NCBI GenBank assembly: GCA_016210785.1
Contig: JACQTN010000159.1
Coordinates: forward strand, 1-6,547
Reading direction: 5' to 3'
From: Armatimonadota bacterium
GTDB lineage: Bacteria; Sysuimicrobiota; Sysuimicrobiia; Sysuimicrobiales; JACQTN01
Length of the DNA: 6,547 bases
Positions 5,680-6,547 of the stretch are shown here, piece by piece. The position numbers and the translations under genes are program-made. The notes beneath the pieces are model-generated. The model was given only the letters and a program-made list of their open reading frames with translations, did no database searches and was not told the DNA's origin. Each line of letters opens with the position of its first letter. Positions within the stretch are counted from its first letter, which is position 1.

Positions 5680-6547
5680 GCCTCAACCCCGGCGGTGAAA
5701 CGGAAACGCGGCATGGGGTAGCCGAATTTTTCCTGATAGGATGAGTTGGTGAGATTGACCGCGCGCGCTGAATACACCAGTTCCTTGAGCCACGGTTTGC
5801 CGATCCCGTGCGTGTAACGCGAGCTTAATCCCAAAATAAAATGCGACGACAGGGCTTCGGAGGCAGGCACGCCGTTGGCATCAAAAAACGCCACCTGCAA
5901 ATCGCCCAGCGCCTGCGTGCTCAAGACATGGGCAATCGCCTGTGCGCCGGTGTAACGCGCGGTGGCCGTGATATCCCAGTGTTCAAGCGGGGTGACGGTG
6001 ACTTCCGCGTTGGCGCGATGTTCGGGGCGATAGGACAAAGCCGTGCCGTCGGCGGAATTCTCGGCGTTGAGCGCGGTGTAATTGAGCGACGTTTCCAGCC
6101 AGTCGAGAAGACGCGCGCGCAGGGCGAATTCGCCGCCGATGACGTGGGCGTTTTGCACGAGTTGAACCTCGTTGATGAAGGTGTCGTAGTCCGTGTAAAA
6201 GAAAACCGCCTCGGCATCAAGGCGGGAATCCAGAAAATCCTGGCGCACGCCAATCTCGAAGGCCGAACTTTCCTCCTTGTCCAGACGTTGCGTCAGCGTG
6301 CCGCCGATGACGGCGAGGTAATACTGGTTGAGCGTCGGCGCGTAAAAACCGCGCGATACGCCGCCAAAAATCCGCGTGCGTGTTTTCGGGATTTCCACCC
6401 CTGCCGACACACGCGGGCTCAATGCCGAGCCATAGGTGGAGTTGTCGTCGTAGCGGACGCCTGCCGTGAGGGTAAAACGATCAGCCACGGTCGCGTCCGC
6501 CAGCGCGTAACCGGCAATGTTGCGCCGGCTCCCCTTTTGTCCCAGCG
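5670..6547 (-). CDS. TonB-dependent outer-membrane receptor, C-terminal beta-barrel (5' end beyond the window)
   Basis: These receptors import iron chelates, vitamin B12, nickel or sugars across the outer membrane using TonB-ExbBD energy. About 291 C-terminal residues are visible; the plug domain and TonB box would lie beyond 6547. Barrel hallmarks in order are AGYALADATVADRFTLTAGV, RYDD, SPRVSAGVEIP, SRGFYAPTLNQYY (the common GFxAPTLxQLY motif), LDKEESSAFEIGVRQDF and alternating strands such as AEAVFFYTDYDTFI. The end, NLTNSSYQEKFGYPMPRF then FTAGVEARF and TAG, is the usual closing strand with a terminal Phe needed for barrel assembly. A GTG at 6488 is in frame but is not the start, because barrel sequence continues unbroken to the window edge. 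The style is BtuB- or siderophore-receptor-like; the substrate cannot be told without the plug and loops. It ends against the cox2 remnant. Confidence 0.88.
   Translation of the reverse strand, partial: LGQKGSRRNIAGYALADATVADRFTLTAGVRYDDNSTYGSALSPRVSAGVEIPKTRTRIFGGVSRGFYAPTLNQYYLAVIGGTLTQRLDKEESSAFEIGVRQDFLDSRLDAEAVFFYTDYDTFINEVQLVQNAHVIGGEFALRARLLDWLETSLNYTALNAENSADGTALSYRPEHRANAEVTVTPLEHWDITATARYTGAQAIAHVLSTQALGDLQVAFFDANGVPASEALSSHFILGLSSRYTHGIGKPWLKELVYSARAVNLTNSSYQEKFGYPMPRFRFTAGVEARF

Overview
The window looks like two pieces of bacterial DNA joined end to end. Bases 1 to about 4337 are very GC-rich (43 of 60 bases are G or C in 3661-3720). They carry a small TPR protein, a secreted penicillin-binding-protein-type peptidase and an Fsr-like MFS exporter. 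I cannot place this piece taxonomically; a GC-rich soil or sediment bacterium outside the model groups is a guess. Bases from about 4346 to the end are less GC-rich and uneven (28 of 60 in 4501-4560, 38 of 60 in 6001-6060). They carry genes typical of a Gram-negative bacterium, probably a proteobacterium: an SrkA-type protein kinase, a decayed cytochrome c oxidase subunit II gene and a TonB-dependent outer-membrane receptor.

Left piece: a four-repeat TPR protein (73-549, +) converges on a 677-residue exported peptidase S11 protein (626-2659, -). The N-terminal half of that protein is the peptidase, and its C-terminal half is seven copies of a roughly 50-residue repeat that looks like a beta-propeller. 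Next, also on the minus strand, come an MFS transporter (2886-4196) and the last 13 codons of an amidohydrolase-like gene (stop at 4308-4310). The amidohydrolase tail and the transporter run in the same direction 111 bases apart, so they may have formed a catabolism/transport or detoxification/export pair.

Right piece: srkA (minus) begins near 5284 and runs well conserved to an Arg-Arg-Tyr-Trp-Glu motif at 4337-4351, where its homology stops. In another frame the same bases become the amidohydrolase tail. Upstream of srkA, on the plus strand, is a cox2 remnant (5345-5679). It lacks its N-terminal half, has an in-frame TAA just before the CuA loop, and has lost the CuA methionine. It runs into the 3' end of a TonB-dependent receptor (5670-6547, minus), whose N-terminal part lies beyond the window.

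The observations most worth a second look are the two-gene seam at 4337-4346, which is probably a chimeric join but could be a real recombination junction; the peptidase-propeller fusion; and the cox2 remnant. I see no CRISPR array, tRNA, rRNA, insertion sequence or phage gene, and no clear new multi-gene system. No gene-free stretch exceeds 300 bases; the longest is 2660-2885.
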